Assembly: GCF_014203115.1 (NCBI RefSeq)
Contig: NZ_JACHIJ010000002.1
Location: forward strand, 558,001 to 622,000
DNA length: 64,000 bases
Reading direction: 5' to 3'
DNA from: Afipia massiliensis
GTDB taxonomy: Bacteria > Pseudomonadota > Alphaproteobacteria > Rhizobiales > Xanthobacteraceae
Every line of letters starts with the position of its first letter. Position 1 is the first letter of the stretch. Positions 45,527-54,424 of the stretch are shown here, piece after piece. Made by a program: the position numbers and the translations under genes. Below the pieces are notes generated by a model. It had not been told where the DNA came from and ran no database searches. It was given only the letters and a program-made list of their open reading frames with translations.

Positions 45527-46270
45527 CTATTTCATCTGCCCGAGCAGCGCCGCCGCTCCAGAGGTATTCTTCGCCAGCCGCAACAGCGCATCGCGTCCGC
45601 CGGCCGCATAGGCTGCCGCCGCGCGGAGAAGTTCGCGCAACTGCGCCGCCGAACCCATGTCGAAACGGCACCACGCGCCGCCCGTCAGCCGCGCGATCTC
45701 GCGAAACGCAGCCTCCGCCGCCGGATCGTTGCCCTCCTGGAACATGAAGCACGGCACCTTCAGCAGGCCGAGTTCACCCGCGGTGACGCACAGCGCGTCC
45801 ACGTTCTCTTCCATCGCGTCGCCGACAAACACAATGGCACGCACGCCCGACGCGACAGCCTCGCGCCGCGCATCGGAAAGTACGCGGCCAAGCTGCGTCT
45901 GCCCGCCCCGGCAGTCGATTTTGCCCATCAGCGTGGCAAGGTGCGCGGTGTCGGAGATCCATTGGCTGGCGCGGCACTCATTCAGACCGCGATAGTAGAC
46001 GAGACGAACCGAGAGGCCACCGATACTGCCCGCCTCGCGGAACATATCCGCCTGAAGCTGGCACGCCATGTCCCAGGTCGGTTGGCGGCTCATGGTGGCA
46101 TCGAGGGCGAAGACCAGCCGGCCCGAGCCTCCCTTGCCCGGTGTCATCGCACGCGCTTTCGCGACGAACGCCGCGATGTCCGCGGCGGACGTCTGCGTGT
46201 CCGGCACAGTGCGGGCACGGCCTGCGACAGGCTGCTCGCCGGTTTTGGGAATGGTCGGATCGCGCGTCAT
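45527..46270 (-). CDS. vWA domain protein, cytoplasmic
   Basis: 247 residues with no signal peptide or membrane helix. vWA/MIDAS-like LVFALDATMSRQPTWD (DxTxS), then LSVRLVYYRGLNEC, RGGQTQLGRVLSDARREAV, VRAIVFVGDAMEENVDAL, and FMFQEGNDPAAEAAFREIARLTGGAW. The fold suits metal-dependent protein binding. It precedes the membrane J-domain protein and follows a 60-residue small gene, all leftward. No AAA+ MoxR-type ATPase, the usual partner of such vWA proteins, is seen. Confidence 0.85.
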   Translation of the reverse strand: MTRDPTIPKTGEQPVAGRARTVPDTQTSAADIAAFVAKARAMTPGKGGSGRLVFALDATMSRQPTWDMACQLQADMFREAGSIGGLSVRLVYYRGLNECRASQWISDTAHLATLMGKIDCRGGQTQLGRVLSDARREAVASGVRAIVFVGDAMEENVDALCVTAGELGLLKVPCFMFQEGNDPAAEAAFREIARLTGGAWCRFDMGSAAQLRELLRAAAAYAAGGRDALLRLAKNTSGAAALLGQMK

Positions 46271-46363
46271 CTGATCTCGCGGTTGAGTGCGAGTCTTATG
46301 TGGAGCGCGACGGACAGTTGGTCAATTCATTGGCCGCGGAAACCTGCCGGCGAAGGCCGGTCC

Positions 46364-46546
46364 CTACTCGATCGGCACCGCGAGCCGTCCGATAAGCTGC
46401 GCCACCTCGCGCAGCCGGCGATCGTCATGTTCGGCAACGGCACGCGCCAGACGCGACAGACATTCGTCGTCACTGACGACGGGCGGTAGCCGCGCATCTG
46501 CTGATGGCGCGAGCGCCGGAGACTGGGGGAAACTGCTGATGCCCAT
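46364..46546 (-). CDS. Small hypothetical protein upstream of the vWA gene
   Basis: 60 residues from ATG 46546, picked because GAGGTG lies eight bases upstream. It begins MGISSFPQSPALAPSADARL and ends with a helix (CLSRLARAVAEHDDRRLREV). It has no membrane segment. Position suggests it is first in an operon with the vWA and J-domain genes. Function unknown. Confidence 0.6.
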   Translation of the reverse strand: MGISSFPQSPALAPSADARLPPVVSDDECLSRLARAVAEHDDRRLREVAQLIGRLAVPIE

Positions 46547-46699
46547 GACTGTCACCTCATTGATTGGGTGCTCAAACAAGCAGAAGTCATGCCACCAGTG
46601 AATTATGGCGGTTTGAGATACGTCGACAGCTATGGAAAACTCTCACGCGAATGTGCGACAGCCGGAAACAGGTCCGGCGTGAACATCTGCGGTCAAGAG

Positions 46700-47581
46700 T
46701 TAAGGGGTAGGAGCGAACTGGAACTGCGCCACCGAACCGGGCTTGGTCGGCACCGATGCCGACGGGCCGGGCTTCGGCACCACGATCTTCTTGGTGTCCA
46801 CCGGCGCGAGCTTGCTCTCGCCTTCCAGGAACTTGTCGAGGACGCCCTGAATCGATGTCTTCACATTGTCAGGCCCGCGATCGCTCATGTCGGTATGCTG
46901 GAAGCCCGTGTTGACCACGGTGATGCCCGACTGTTCGCACGTATCGTCATCAGGCACGACGCCAGGATCGGCCTTGAACCGGGGGTCCTTCGAACGGAAC
47001 GAGAGAATCTTGAACTTGCCGTCGGTGAGGAACGGCACGCGAAGATTGTCGAGTGTGACGATCTTCTTCACGTTCTCCGGATGCATCTTGGCGTAGTACA
47101 TCGAGATGTCGCCGCCGTTGGAGTGTCCAACGAGGGTCAAATGATCGTAGTCCGCGTTAGGCTGAATCTTCTGGACCTGCTTCACGGCAAACTCGATGTT
47201 CGCCACGCCGCGCTGATAGACCGGCAGGCGTCCGACATACAGTTCGCCGACCTTGGTGACCAAGGGCGCATCGCTCGCCAGATCGTGCTGAATGCTCGAA
47301 ACAAAGTATCCGCGCGCGGCGAGCACGTTGGCGAGGAAGGAATACTCGGTGAATTTCACGGTATTGCCGTGATTGACGATAGCTACGGGCAGCGTGAGCA
47401 TGCCGGCGTTCGCCTGCATCTCCTTGTCGCGGCGTACAGCGATCGCAACTTCAATCGGACGATCACGCGTTGAATCGTAGAACGTCAGCGTCTCGTGACG
47501 GATCGCCCATTTGCTCGCGGTGAAGTATGCGACGACAACGATCGCAAACAGACCAAGCAGGATAAAAATTCCGCGCTTCAT
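46700..47581 (-). CDS. Alpha/beta hydrolase with N-terminal membrane anchor
   Basis: 293 residues from ATG 47581. Starts MKRGIFILLGLFAIVVVAYF, an anchor helix, so the enzyme faces the periplasm. The nucleophile elbow is LVGHSNGGDISMYYA (GxSxG), preceded by VAIVNHGNTVKFTEYSFL with the oxyanion region. The acid would be the Asp in VTLDNLRVPFL or in VVPDDDTCEQSG, and the His in NTGFQHTDMSDR. The C-terminal tail is Pro-rich and not needed for the fold. Substrate unknown. It is monocistronic. Confidence 0.85.
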   Translation of the reverse strand: MKRGIFILLGLFAIVVVAYFTASKWAIRHETLTFYDSTRDRPIEVAIAVRRDKEMQANAGMLTLPVAIVNHGNTVKFTEYSFLANVLAARGYFVSSIQHDLASDAPLVTKVGELYVGRLPVYQRGVANIEFAVKQVQKIQPNADYDHLTLVGHSNGGDISMYYAKMHPENVKKIVTLDNLRVPFLTDGKFKILSFRSKDPRFKADPGVVPDDDTCEQSGITVVNTGFQHTDMSDRGPDNVKTSIQGVLDKFLEGESKLAPVDTKKIVVPKPGPSASVPTKPGSVAQFQFAPTP

Positions 47582-47915
47582 CTCGCCCTCGAAATTGCCA
47601 GGCCGATCCAAACCCCTCCAGACCGCCCTGTCACAACACAGTGTTTTAGAATCCTTCGTCCTTGTCTAGTTAGATGATGACAGGTTGGCGACAAACCAAG
47701 CTTAATTTCCCGACATGTGTCTGACATAGACCAGTTATTTTGTGCAATGCATCAAACATGCCATCGGACCCAAAACGCACCGTTTGGGCTATGGCGCGTA
47801 AAGAACCAAGCGCCAAACTCGCAAAAAGTTCAGATTTTTCAGCAAAATTTGTGCTTCATCGAATGGAACCGGGCGCAGGAACCCGCCGAAGAACCAAGCT
47901 GGCACAGCCCTTTAA
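47582..47915. other. Intergenic region between hydrolase and mipZ
   Basis: Over 330 bases. CACAGCC (47903-47909) and GGCTGTG (47919-47925) make a short hairpin that overlaps the mipZ stop codon but has no T-rich tail. The rest has AT-rich segments (47725-47870) without recognised gene or repeat; promoter elements of the leftward hydrolase gene should lie near 47600-47680. Confidence 0.5.
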
Positions 47916-48836
47916 TTAGGCTGTGAGCCCGTGATTTTCCAGTGGACGGTCGACCTGGGCAAACCATTCGGCCCGGGTCGCGGCCCGGCGGCGGCCCCGC
48001 TCATCGATCGGGAGCTTCAGGTGCCGCAGCAGGCTGGTCACCTCCTCGCGGGCGGTCACATGGGCCATGTTCGGGCGGGTACCCAGCGTGGCCTCGTCCA
48101 GGTCGTCAAGGGCGGTCAGGCCCCGCGGGAAGAACTCGCGATAGACCACACGCTCGGCGAAGCCATCGACCGGCCGAAAACCGAGCCGGAACGAGAGCTG
48201 GTCGAGCCCTTCGGCGATGAGCTGCTTGTTGCGAGAGCCCAGCATCGACAGGCGGTTTCGCACAACGATCCAGTCCGTGGTCGCGCCATCGAGATCGCGG
48301 CGCTGCTTGCGCGCCACCTTCACCATGGTCGCGTAGTGGCTTTCGCCGATCACGGAGTAAGTAGCCGGATCGACCGAGCCAAGCACGTCGAAATCCAGAA
48401 AGCTGTCATTTATAGGCGTTACCAGCGTATCAGCCATCGAATGCGCCAGACGCATCAGGTAGCTGTCGGTGCCCGGCGTATCGATCACGATGAAGTCGTA
48501 GGTCCGCTCCACTGCGCTGACCGCTGCCGAGAACTGCTCGAACTCCGACATCTCGTTGTCGTCGATCTGCATGCTGGAGCCGAGGGCAACACAGCAGTGG
48601 TGCGGCACCTCAAGAGAGAGCCCGGTGCGCTGGGCCCAGGCGCGGCGATTCTCGATGTAGCGGGTGAAGCTCTTCTGTCGGGAGTCGAGGTCGATGGTGG
48701 CAACGCGCTGCCCGGCCTTCAGCAGCGCGACCGCAACGTGAAGCGCAGTGGTGGACTTGCCCGACCCGCCCTTCTCGTTGCCGAGCACGACGACATGCGC
48801 CGACCCGGACTGCCCCTGACTCGTCTGCAATAGCAT
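47916..48836 (-). CDS. mipZ: Division plane positioning ATPase MipZ
   Basis: 306 residues. ParA/MinD-type ATPase. Deviant Walker [21 protein letters not shown], with the second Lys of the signature in [22 protein letters not shown] (switch region), [40 protein letters not shown], and [16 protein letters not shown]. MipZ gradients off ParB/parS inhibit FtsZ away from midcell. The long insert and [11 protein letters not shown] element separate it from ParA. It is divergent from panC with about 180 bases between them. Confidence 0.96.
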   Translation of the reverse strand: MLLQTSQGQSGSAHVVVLGNEKGGSGKSTTALHVAVALLKAGQRVATIDLDSRQKSFTRYIENRRAWAQRTGLSLEVPHHCCVALGSSMQIDDNEMSEFEQFSAAVSAVERTYDFIVIDTPGTDSYLMRLAHSMADTLVTPINDSFLDFDVLGSVDPATYSVIGESHYATMVKVARKQRRDLDGATTDWIVVRNRLSMLGSRNKQLIAEGLDQLSFRLGFRPVDGFAERVVYREFFPRGLTALDDLDEATLGTRPNMAHVTAREEVTSLLRHLKLPIDERGRRRAATRAEWFAQVDRPLENHGLTA

Positions 48837-49021
48837 GCAAATCCCCTGTGGATATCTTCAGCCAAGCCCAGAAAGAATCAAGTGAAATTCCGATGGGCTC
48901 CGCGTTCATGATGAATCCGCAGGCCGATCATGCAGAAGGCCGCGCGTGGTCGTTGGCGCGCACCACCGCCTTTGTTAAGACTGCGCCCACTGACGATCAC
49001 CCGTTGCAAACACCGGCACGC

Positions 49022-49873
49022 ATGACCCGCACCCCCATCATCGCCCGCACGCTTTCATCCCTTCACCGCGCCCGCGCCGACCTTTGCAAGCGCAACGCCA
49101 CGCTCGCGCTTGTGCCGACCATGGGAGCGCTCCATGACGGCCATGTATCGCTGGTCCGGCTCGCGAAAAAACGGGCACGCAAAGTCGCCGTATCGATTTT
49201 CGTGAACCCGACGCAGTTCGCGGCCCACGAAGATCTCGGCTCATATCCCCGCACCTGGAAGGAAGACATCGCGCGTCTCACGGCAGAGGGTGTCGATCTG
49301 GTCTGGAATCCGGATGTGAAAACGATGTATCCGGACGGGTTCGCGACCCGCGTTGCGCCCGAAGGCCCGGCGCTTGCCGGACTTGAGGATCAATTCCGTC
49401 CGCACTTCTTCGGCGGCGTGGCAACCGTTGTCGCGAAGCTGTTCACGCAGGTGCGCCCGGACATGGCGCTGTTCGGCGAGAAGGACTTTCAGCAACTCAA
49501 GGTAGTCACGCGCATGGCGCGCGATCTCGACCTTGGCGTCAAGGTGATCGGCGGCGCGATCATCCGCGAGCGCGACGGCCTCGCGATGTCGTCACGCAAC
49601 GTCTACCTCTCGCCGGAAGAACGCCGGACGGCGCCGGTGCTGCATCGAACGCTCAAGGCGACCGCGAAGCGGATGCGCGCCGGCGACGACATCAAGGCCG
49701 CATTGTCCGATGGCGCGGACCTCATTCGGCAGGCTGGATTTGCGCTCGATTACCTCGAGGCGCGGCACGCCGAGACGCTCGCGCCGATCGCATCGTTGAA
49801 CGATGGACCGGTCCGGCTGCTGGTGGCGGCGAAAATCGGTACGACGCGGCTGATCGACAATATCAAGGCGTGA
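49022..49873 (+). CDS. panC: Pantothenate synthetase
   Basis: 283 residues from ATG 49022. Joins pantoate and beta-alanine with ATP. Motifs: [19 protein letters not shown] (HIGH-like), [32 protein letters not shown], and [18 protein letters not shown] (KMSKS-like). A longer frame begins at 48848, but it lacks homology ahead of the first motif. panB does not lie in the window. Confidence 0.97.
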   Translation: MTRTPIIARTLSSLHRARADLCKRNATLALVPTMGALHDGHVSLVRLAKKRARKVAVSIFVNPTQFAAHEDLGSYPRTWKEDIARLTAEGVDLVWNPDVKTMYPDGFATRVAPEGPALAGLEDQFRPHFFGGVATVVAKLFTQVRPDMALFGEKDFQQLKVVTRMARDLDLGVKVIGGAIIRERDGLAMSSRNVYLSPEERRTAPVLHRTLKATAKRMRAGDDIKAALSDGADLIRQAGFALDYLEARHAETLAPIASLNDGPVRLLVAAKIGTTRLIDNIKA

Positions 49874-49883
49874 TCTAGAGCAA

Positions 49884-50017
49884 GATGGCTTTAGGCTGAT
49901 CATTGCGCCGTCACCCTGAGGTGCGAGGGCAACGCCCGAGCCTCGAAGGGCGACGGCGAATCCCTTCCCGCCATCCTTCGAGGCTCGCAAGAACTCGCGC
50001 CTCAGGATGACGATCAC
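49884..50017. repeat. Long palindromic intergenic repeat 'cctgaggtgcgag' type
   Basis: CGTCACCCTGAGGTGCGAG and CTCGCGCCTCAGGATGACG make the outer arms. Inner arms are GAGCCTCGAAGGGCG and CCATCCTTCGAGGCTC. CTCTAGAGC marks the right edge and CTAGAGC the left. It has a different sequence from the other repeats in the window but a similar nested design. It lies between convergent panC and the DUF1489 gene. Confidence 0.75.
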
Positions 50018-50020
50018 GCT

Positions 50021-50458
50021 CTAGAGCAGCCCAAGCTCGCGCAGTTCGCGGCGCAGCGGCTCAGGCATCGCGGCCACGCTGGCAGCGGCCTTGCCGAGAT
50101 CGGGCGGCGCGCTTTTCGGATCGAGATAGCGCCAGCCCTGAAACGGCCGCATCGGCCGCGGCGACACGGCAATCAGCTTGGGCTCCATCACAAGGCGGCA
50201 TCGCCCGATGCCGTCCTTGTCGCGAAACGGTTCGATGCCGAGGATTTTCTCGCGCGCGGCGATCTCGCCCTTGATGACCCAATAGATCGATCCGCCGTCG
50301 AGAAGTTCGTCCACGCGCTTGGGCGACATCCGCGTCACATGGATATGGCGCGGCGGCAGGCCCTTCGCCTTGGCCTGCTTCACACGTTCAGCGATCCAGC
50401 CCCTGAGATCCTTGATGGACGTGGCACCGACGCTGAGCTTGACGAGATGAAGCGGCAT
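50021..50458 (-). CDS. DUF1489 family protein
   Basis: 145 residues: MPLHLVKLSVGATSIKDLRG, RHIHVTRMSPKRVDELLDGGSIYWVIKGEIAAREKILGIEPF, and RPMRPFQGWRYLDPKSAPPDL. This is the conserved alphaproteobacterial DUF1489 family, cytosolic, of unknown function. No membrane segment. Confidence 0.9.
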   Translation of the reverse strand: MPLHLVKLSVGATSIKDLRGWIAERVKQAKAKGLPPRHIHVTRMSPKRVDELLDGGSIYWVIKGEIAAREKILGIEPFRDKDGIGRCRLVMEPKLIAVSPRPMRPFQGWRYLDPKSAPPDLGKAAASVAAMPEPLRRELRELGLL

Positions 50459-50514
50459 ATTCGGGGTCGCCAGCGCGATGCCTCAGCATCACGCTTCAAA
50501 TGGAGGAAGAGCGA

Positions 50515-51483
50515 TCAGTTATCATCGGTCGCAGCGGGAGGCGCAAGCTGCACGGGAGCTTGTGCACGCGATTTCTGCTGCGGCTGTGGCGCAGGCTTCT
50601 TCGCGGCGGTCGGTGCCGGCTGAGGGTTGATCACCGCAGCAGGCGCGCTGCGCGGAGGCGGCGAAGCACCGGGTTCCGGTGGACGTCGTTCCGCCTGGGA
50701 GCCCTGAGCAGACGGCTCAGGCGTCATGATGTTGATCGGAGGGATCGACGCCGCGCTTGGGAAATCACCCGACACGGGCTTCCCCGGCGGCGGCACGGTG
50801 CCCAGCGCCGCGATGGGGGCAGTGGCGGTACCGGCGGCCAAGGCTGCCGGAGCATTCCACGACGCGGCGTAGCGGGTAACAAACCCGTCGTAGAGATTTT
50901 CGCTCATGTTGGACGAAATCTGTCCCGAATTGGTGAGCGACTGGAAGAACGGGCAAGATGCCGTCAGCGTGCAGCCCTCGCGCGTCTTGAGCACCTGAGC
51001 GACCAGCCCGTAGCGATCGCGCTCGATGGTCCGTCGCAGGGCATTGAGTTCCGGCGTTATCGCCTTGTTGGCGGCGGCGGCATTGCCGAAGGCGGCGAGC
51101 CGTGTGACCTGCGCTGCCGTGTAGGAAACCCCTGCGGCGACCGAATCAGCCGACGCGAACAACACCTTTTCACAGGCTGCTTCGACACTCTCGCCGGCAA
51201 GCCCGTCAAGGCACGCCAGCGCCGGAAGCGACGCATTCAATTGTCCGGCAGGCTTGACGGAGGAACCGCTGCTTCCAGCCGCGCGCATCATCGCGGTCAC
51301 TGCAATGCCTATCGCCAGCAGCGTGATAACAGTCAGCGCGCCGTTCGCGACCGATCGCTCGGCGCGAAACAGCGTGATCAGGAGGACGATCGCAAAGAAC
51401 CCCACTGCGGCGATGGTGAGCCACATCGGCAGGTTCGCCGATTGCCAAAAATTATCGATCGATGATGCCCAGACGCGGTCCAT
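50515..51483 (-). CDS. Hypothetical membrane protein with Pro-rich tail
   Basis: 322 residues. Two hydrophobic helices near the N-terminus (MWLTIAAVGFFAIVLLITLF and ALTVITLLAIGIAVTAMM), then a soluble region with several Cys (LACLDGLAGESVEAACEKVL; REGCTLTASCPFFQSL) and a Pro/Ala/Gln-rich C-terminal 110 residues. The pattern suggests a periplasmic, possibly disulfide-bonded domain. No family known to me. It stands between DUF1489 and a 64-residue gene. Confidence 0.75.
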   Translation of the reverse strand: MDRVWASSIDNFWQSANLPMWLTIAAVGFFAIVLLITLFRAERSVANGALTVITLLAIGIAVTAMMRAAGSSGSSVKPAGQLNASLPALACLDGLAGESVEAACEKVLFASADSVAAGVSYTAAQVTRLAAFGNAAAANKAITPELNALRRTIERDRYGLVAQVLKTREGCTLTASCPFFQSLTNSGQISSNMSENLYDGFVTRYAASWNAPAALAAGTATAPIAALGTVPPPGKPVSGDFPSAASIPPINIMTPEPSAQGSQAERRPPEPGASPPPRSAPAAVINPQPAPTAAKKPAPQPQQKSRAQAPVQLAPPAATDDN

Positions 51484-51551
51484 GCGAGGTCCCCTTCACA
51501 ACGAACAGACCAAGCGCCGCAACCGCGGCAAAATTCCGTCGCGGAAATATG

Positions 51552-51746
51552 TTAGGCGACTGCGAGTTGGCTTTCCTTCGCCACGCGCTCGAAGGCTTCG
51601 GTCGAACTCTTGATGCGGTACTGACAGTCGTCACCGTCCGTCGGCAGCAGGCGGATCACTTCGTAGGTCCCGCTCGCGGCTGGCCGAGCCACGTTGCTTG
51701 CCGTGAAATAGACAGTCTCTCCAACGATGTATTTGTGCTTCAACAC
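51552..51746 (-). CDS. Small conserved hypothetical protein
   Basis: 64 residues: MLKHKYIVGETVYFTASNVA, GTYEVIRLLPTDGDDCQYRI and KSSTEAFERVAKESQL. It looks like a single compact beta-rich domain (possibly SH3-like). Closely similar short proteins are common in Bradyrhizobium-type genomes, from general knowledge. Function unknown. Confidence 0.75.
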   Translation of the reverse strand: MLKHKYIVGETVYFTASNVARPAASGTYEVIRLLPTDGDDCQYRIKSSTEAFERVAKESQLAVA

Positions 51747-52028
51747 CCTGCTCCATCACGCGATACGCGCATTTTGGCGGCCTGCCGGTATACCGGCAAA
51801 GCCAGTTTGACGCCCGGCAGAGGTATAGCATGCCGGACCTTCATTTGGCCAGATAAACCGGCACACGGGTGATGGCAAAATAGCTATTATATTCCAATAT
51901 CTTAAAGCAGTTTTTGAGGCCTTGCGCAGACCTCAAGGCAGGGTCCAGCCGGGTGCAACGCCGCAATTTCGCCTTCCCGGCATCTCCGAGCGATTTACCG
52001 GCAAGTTCAGTGCGTTAGCCCGGCAACC

Positions 52029-52394
52029 TCATGCCGTGTGCGGCAGCGTACCGTTCGGACTCGCCTGATCGACGGCCCCCGGTAAAACCTGAGCCAGAAC
52101 CGTCGAAAGCTGATCCACCGGAATGCCGAAGCGCGTCGCCAATTGCCTGACGGCAGCGTTCCCCAACACGTCCTGGAGTTGCTGCGCGCTGATCGGCAGG
52201 TTGCTGCCGGTGCCGATCCAGGATTCCACCTGATCGCCAAATCCGCCCTGTTGCAGTTTCGCGACAATGGCGGACAGCCCGCCCTCGCTTCCACTGCCGA
52301 GCACCTCGCTCAGCACGGTCGGAATGGCAGCCGGGTCCAGGTCCTTCGCCGCCCTCGCGGCCATCACGCTGGTCAGCATATCCAGAATGCCCAT
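52029..52394 (-). CDS. YidB family protein (DUF937)
   Basis: 121 residues: MGILDMLTSVMAARAAKDLD, GGLSAIVAKLQQGGFGDQVESWIGTGSNLPISAQQLQDVLG and RQLATRFGIPVDQLSTVLAQVLPGAVD. These are the YidB landmarks; function unknown. The gene is 15 bases after the GST gene in the same direction. Confidence 0.9.
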   Translation of the reverse strand: MGILDMLTSVMAARAAKDLDPAAIPTVLSEVLGSGSEGGLSAIVAKLQQGGFGDQVESWIGTGSNLPISAQQLQDVLGNAAVRQLATRFGIPVDQLSTVLAQVLPGAVDQASPNGTLPHTA

Positions 52395-52409
52395 CGAACA
52401 GTCCTCGGC

Positions 52410-53066
52410 TCAGTCGATCTCGAATTTCTCGATGACCAGTGTTTCGGCCAACGCACCGCTGGTCCATTCCTGAAAAGCAGCATTCGCCAGCATCGTGTCC
52501 ATGTACGCATGAACCGGCGGCGTCACATCGATAGCGTAGGTCCGGAAGCGATGGATGACCGGCGCGAACATCGCATCGGCGCCGCTGAACGCGCCGAACA
52601 GATACGGCCCCTGCCCGCCGTATTGCGCCCTGCATTCGGTCCAGATCTGCTGGATGCGCGCAATATTCGCCCTGGCATCGTCAGAGAGAGGTTTTGAACG
52701 CACCGGGCGATGAATGTTCATGCCGCATTCGTTGCGCAGCGCCATGAAGCTCGAATGCATTTCCGCGGAGACCGAGCGCGCGTGCGCGCGAGCGACGACG
52801 TCCTGCGGCCACAGGCGCGCGTCCGGAAATCGCTCGGCGGCGTACTCGATGATCGCAAGCGAATCCCAGACCGTGACGTTGCCATCGACCAGCGCCGGCA
52901 CCTTGCCCGACCGGGTCACATCCAGAATGCGCTGCTTGTCGGCATCGCCGGTGTAGAGCGGAATGACAACCTCATCGAAGGCAATTCCGGTCGCTTTCAG
53001 CGCCAGCCACGGCCGCATCGACCACGAGGAATAGTTCTTGTTCCCGATAACGAGCGTCAAAGACAT
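52410..53066 (-). CDS. Glutathione S-transferase family protein
   Basis: 218 residues. N-terminal thioredoxin-like part: LTLVIGNKNYSSWSMRPWLALKATGIAF with the likely catalytic Ser in SSWSMRP, and VPALVDGNVTVWDSLAIIEY (cis-Pro and Asp-Ser for glutathione). C-terminal helical domain follows. This resembles the YfcF/maleylacetoacetate-type group; substrate not shown. It is followed by yidB. Confidence 0.9.
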   Translation of the reverse strand: MSLTLVIGNKNYSSWSMRPWLALKATGIAFDEVVIPLYTGDADKQRILDVTRSGKVPALVDGNVTVWDSLAIIEYAAERFPDARLWPQDVVARAHARSVSAEMHSSFMALRNECGMNIHRPVRSKPLSDDARANIARIQQIWTECRAQYGGQGPYLFGAFSGADAMFAPVIHRFRTYAIDVTPPVHAYMDTMLANAAFQEWTSGALAETLVIEKFEID

Positions 53067-53133
53067 TGATTGAGATCTCCCTGCGGCGCGGACCTTGCCA
53101 TGACCGGCGCGCGACAGGCAACCGGCCCCGTCC

Positions 53134-53209
53134 CTAGTGTCCTGAATCCGAAGTTCGCCTCATTTTGCAGCACTTTCCGTAGCGAACTTCGGATTCAAAA
53201 GGACACTAG
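53134..53209. repeat. Palindrome A (ctagtgtcctgaatccgaag)
   Basis: Left arm CTAGTGTCCTGAATCCGAAG continuing TTCGC; the right arm is its reverse complement with three extra bases (AAA in GATTCAAAAGGACACTAG). The spacer contains TTTTGCAGCACTTTCC. Ends are CTAGTGT/ACACTAG. The size and ends are like a small MITE-type element. A hybrid relative lies at 54051-54108. Confidence 0.8.
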
Positions 53210-53220
53210 GAAATATGATT

Positions 53221-53297
53221 CTAGTGTGGTTTTGGTTCGCAAGTCCGCAAATGAAGGGGCTGCAGAAATGATGCGGACTTGCGAACCACCACACTGG
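53221..53297. repeat. Palindrome B (ctagtgtggttttggttcgc)
   Basis: Left arm CTAGTGTGGTTTTGGTTCGC and right arm TGCGGACTTGCGAACCACC ending CACTGG form an inverted repeat; the left arm has three extra T, the same imperfection type as palindrome A. The CTAGTGT left end is identical to that of A. It lies 12 bases after A and 71 before the DUF599 gene. Confidence 0.8.
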
Positions 53298-53367
53298 CGC
53301 CAAAACCGCTTCGCACCCGTCGGCTTCCTGTTCTATCGTACGGCCATCATTCGGAAGGCATCGAGTC

Positions 53368-54048
53368 GTGAACCTGTTCGCAACTGCCGACATCGTGGCG
53401 ATCGCATTCTTCGTTCTGTCGTGGATGGTCTACGCGATCACGCTTGAGCGCACAGGGCATGGCCGCAACAGCCTGAACGCCCGCATGAGCATTTACCGCG
53501 AGGTCTGGGTGCGGCGAATTCTCGACCGCGAAACGCGGATGGTCGACATGCAGATCATGACGTCGCTGCAGAACGGCACGGCATTCTTTGCGTCCACGAC
53601 CCTGCTGGCGATCGGCGGCGGATTGACGCTGCTGCGATCGACCGAGGAAGCCATGTCGGTGCTCGCCACCCTGCCGTTCGGCATCCGCAGTTCCCCCGCG
53701 TTGTGGGAAATCAAATGCGTCGGACTTGTCGTGATCTTCGTCTATGCGTTCTTCAAATTTTCCTGGTCGTACCGCCTGTTCAATTACGTCGCCATCCTGC
53801 TTGGAGCGATGCCGTTCTCGGACAAGCGCGACACGCCCGAAGCGCAGTCGCATGTCATGCGCACCACAAAATTGTTCCAGTCGGCAGGCCGGCACTTCAA
53901 TCGCGGCCAGCGGGCCTTCCTGTTCGCGCTGGGTTATCTCGGCTGGTTCATCAGCCCGTGGGTGCTGATCGCAACCACATTGGCCATCGTGATCGTGATA
54001 TGGCGGCGGCAGTTCGATTCCGACGCCTATCGGGCGATGTCGAAATAG
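53368..54048 (+). CDS. DUF599 family membrane protein
   Basis: 226 residues from GTG 53368. About four membrane helices: IVAIAFFVLSWMVYAITLER, TAFFASTTLLAIGGGLTLLR, and CVGLVVIFVYAFFKFSWSYR, and YLGWFISPWVLIATTLAIVI. The soluble segments VWVRRILDRETRMVDMQIM and SHVMRTTKLFQSAGRHFNRGQRAF match the DUF599 family, of unknown function. It is bracketed by related palindromic repeats on both sides. Confidence 0.88.
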   Translation: MNLFATADIVAIAFFVLSWMVYAITLERTGHGRNSLNARMSIYREVWVRRILDRETRMVDMQIMTSLQNGTAFFASTTLLAIGGGLTLLRSTEEAMSVLATLPFGIRSSPALWEIKCVGLVVIFVYAFFKFSWSYRLFNYVAILLGAMPFSDKRDTPEAQSHVMRTTKLFQSAGRHFNRGQRAFLFALGYLGWFISPWVLIATTLAIVIVIWRRQFDSDAYRAMSK

Positions 54049-54050
54049 CT

Positions 54051-54108
54051 CTAGTGTCCTGAATCCGAAGTTCGCCTCATGCAGACTACTTGCGAACCAC
54101 CACACTAG
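54051..54108. repeat. Hybrid palindrome (left half A, right half B)
   Basis: Left CTAGTGTCCTGAATCCGAAG plus TTCGCCTCAT is that of element A (53134); right TTGCGAACCACCACACTAG is that of element B (53281). Only the ends CTAGTGT / ACACTAG still pair. It lies just after the DUF599 stop codon. Confidence 0.8.
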
Positions 54109-54130
54109 CAGGCTTGCCGCGCGGACTGCG

Positions 54131-54424
54131 ATGCGTCATGGCATGGGCATGAACAAACCCGATTCGAAGATCGCCGATGGCGGATCGCTGGACGACGCCA
54201 TCCTCGCGGTGCTGGCCAGCGCCGGCGCAAAGACCCTCAGTGCGCCTGAGATCGCTCATGCGATCGCGGCCGGGGACGATTGGCACGGGTTGCTGGTGCC
54301 GATCCGGAGGTCCGCCGTGGCGCTCGCGCAGGCCGGTCGCCTTGTGATCTACCGCAAGGGCAAGCCCGCCGACCCGAACGACTTTCGCGGGGTCTATCGC
54401 CTCGGCCTGCCACGGCACGATTAA
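54131..54424 (+). CDS. DUF3253 family protein
   Basis: 97 residues, short winged-helix-like: LDDAILAVLASAGAKTLSAPEIAHAI, WHGLLVPIRRSAVALAQAGRLVIYRKGKPADP, FRGVYRLGLP. DUF3253 of unknown role, possibly DNA binding. ATGs at 54131 and 54149 (MNKPDSK) are both possible; the second starts nearer the conserved part. Confidence 0.85.
   Translation: MRHGMGMNKPDSKIADGGSLDDAILAVLASAGAKTLSAPEIAHAIAAGDDWHGLLVPIRRSAVALAQAGRLVIYRKGKPADPNDFRGVYRLGLPRHD

Larger units (their letters stand above)
53067..53367. other. Intergenic region dominated by two palindromes
   Basis: It includes 53134-53209 and 53221-53297, described separately. The remaining 70 bases before the DUF599 gene must hold its promoter, unless one of the palindromes does. 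Confidence 0.6.

Noticed and set aside
47903-47925. Hairpin at the end of mipZ as terminator
   Set aside because: Only seven pairs and no T tract on the minus strand; kept as a note in the intergenic entry.
52267-52697. Plus-strand frames opposite yidB and the GST gene
   Set aside because: Shadows of the two leftward genes without motifs or ribosome sites.
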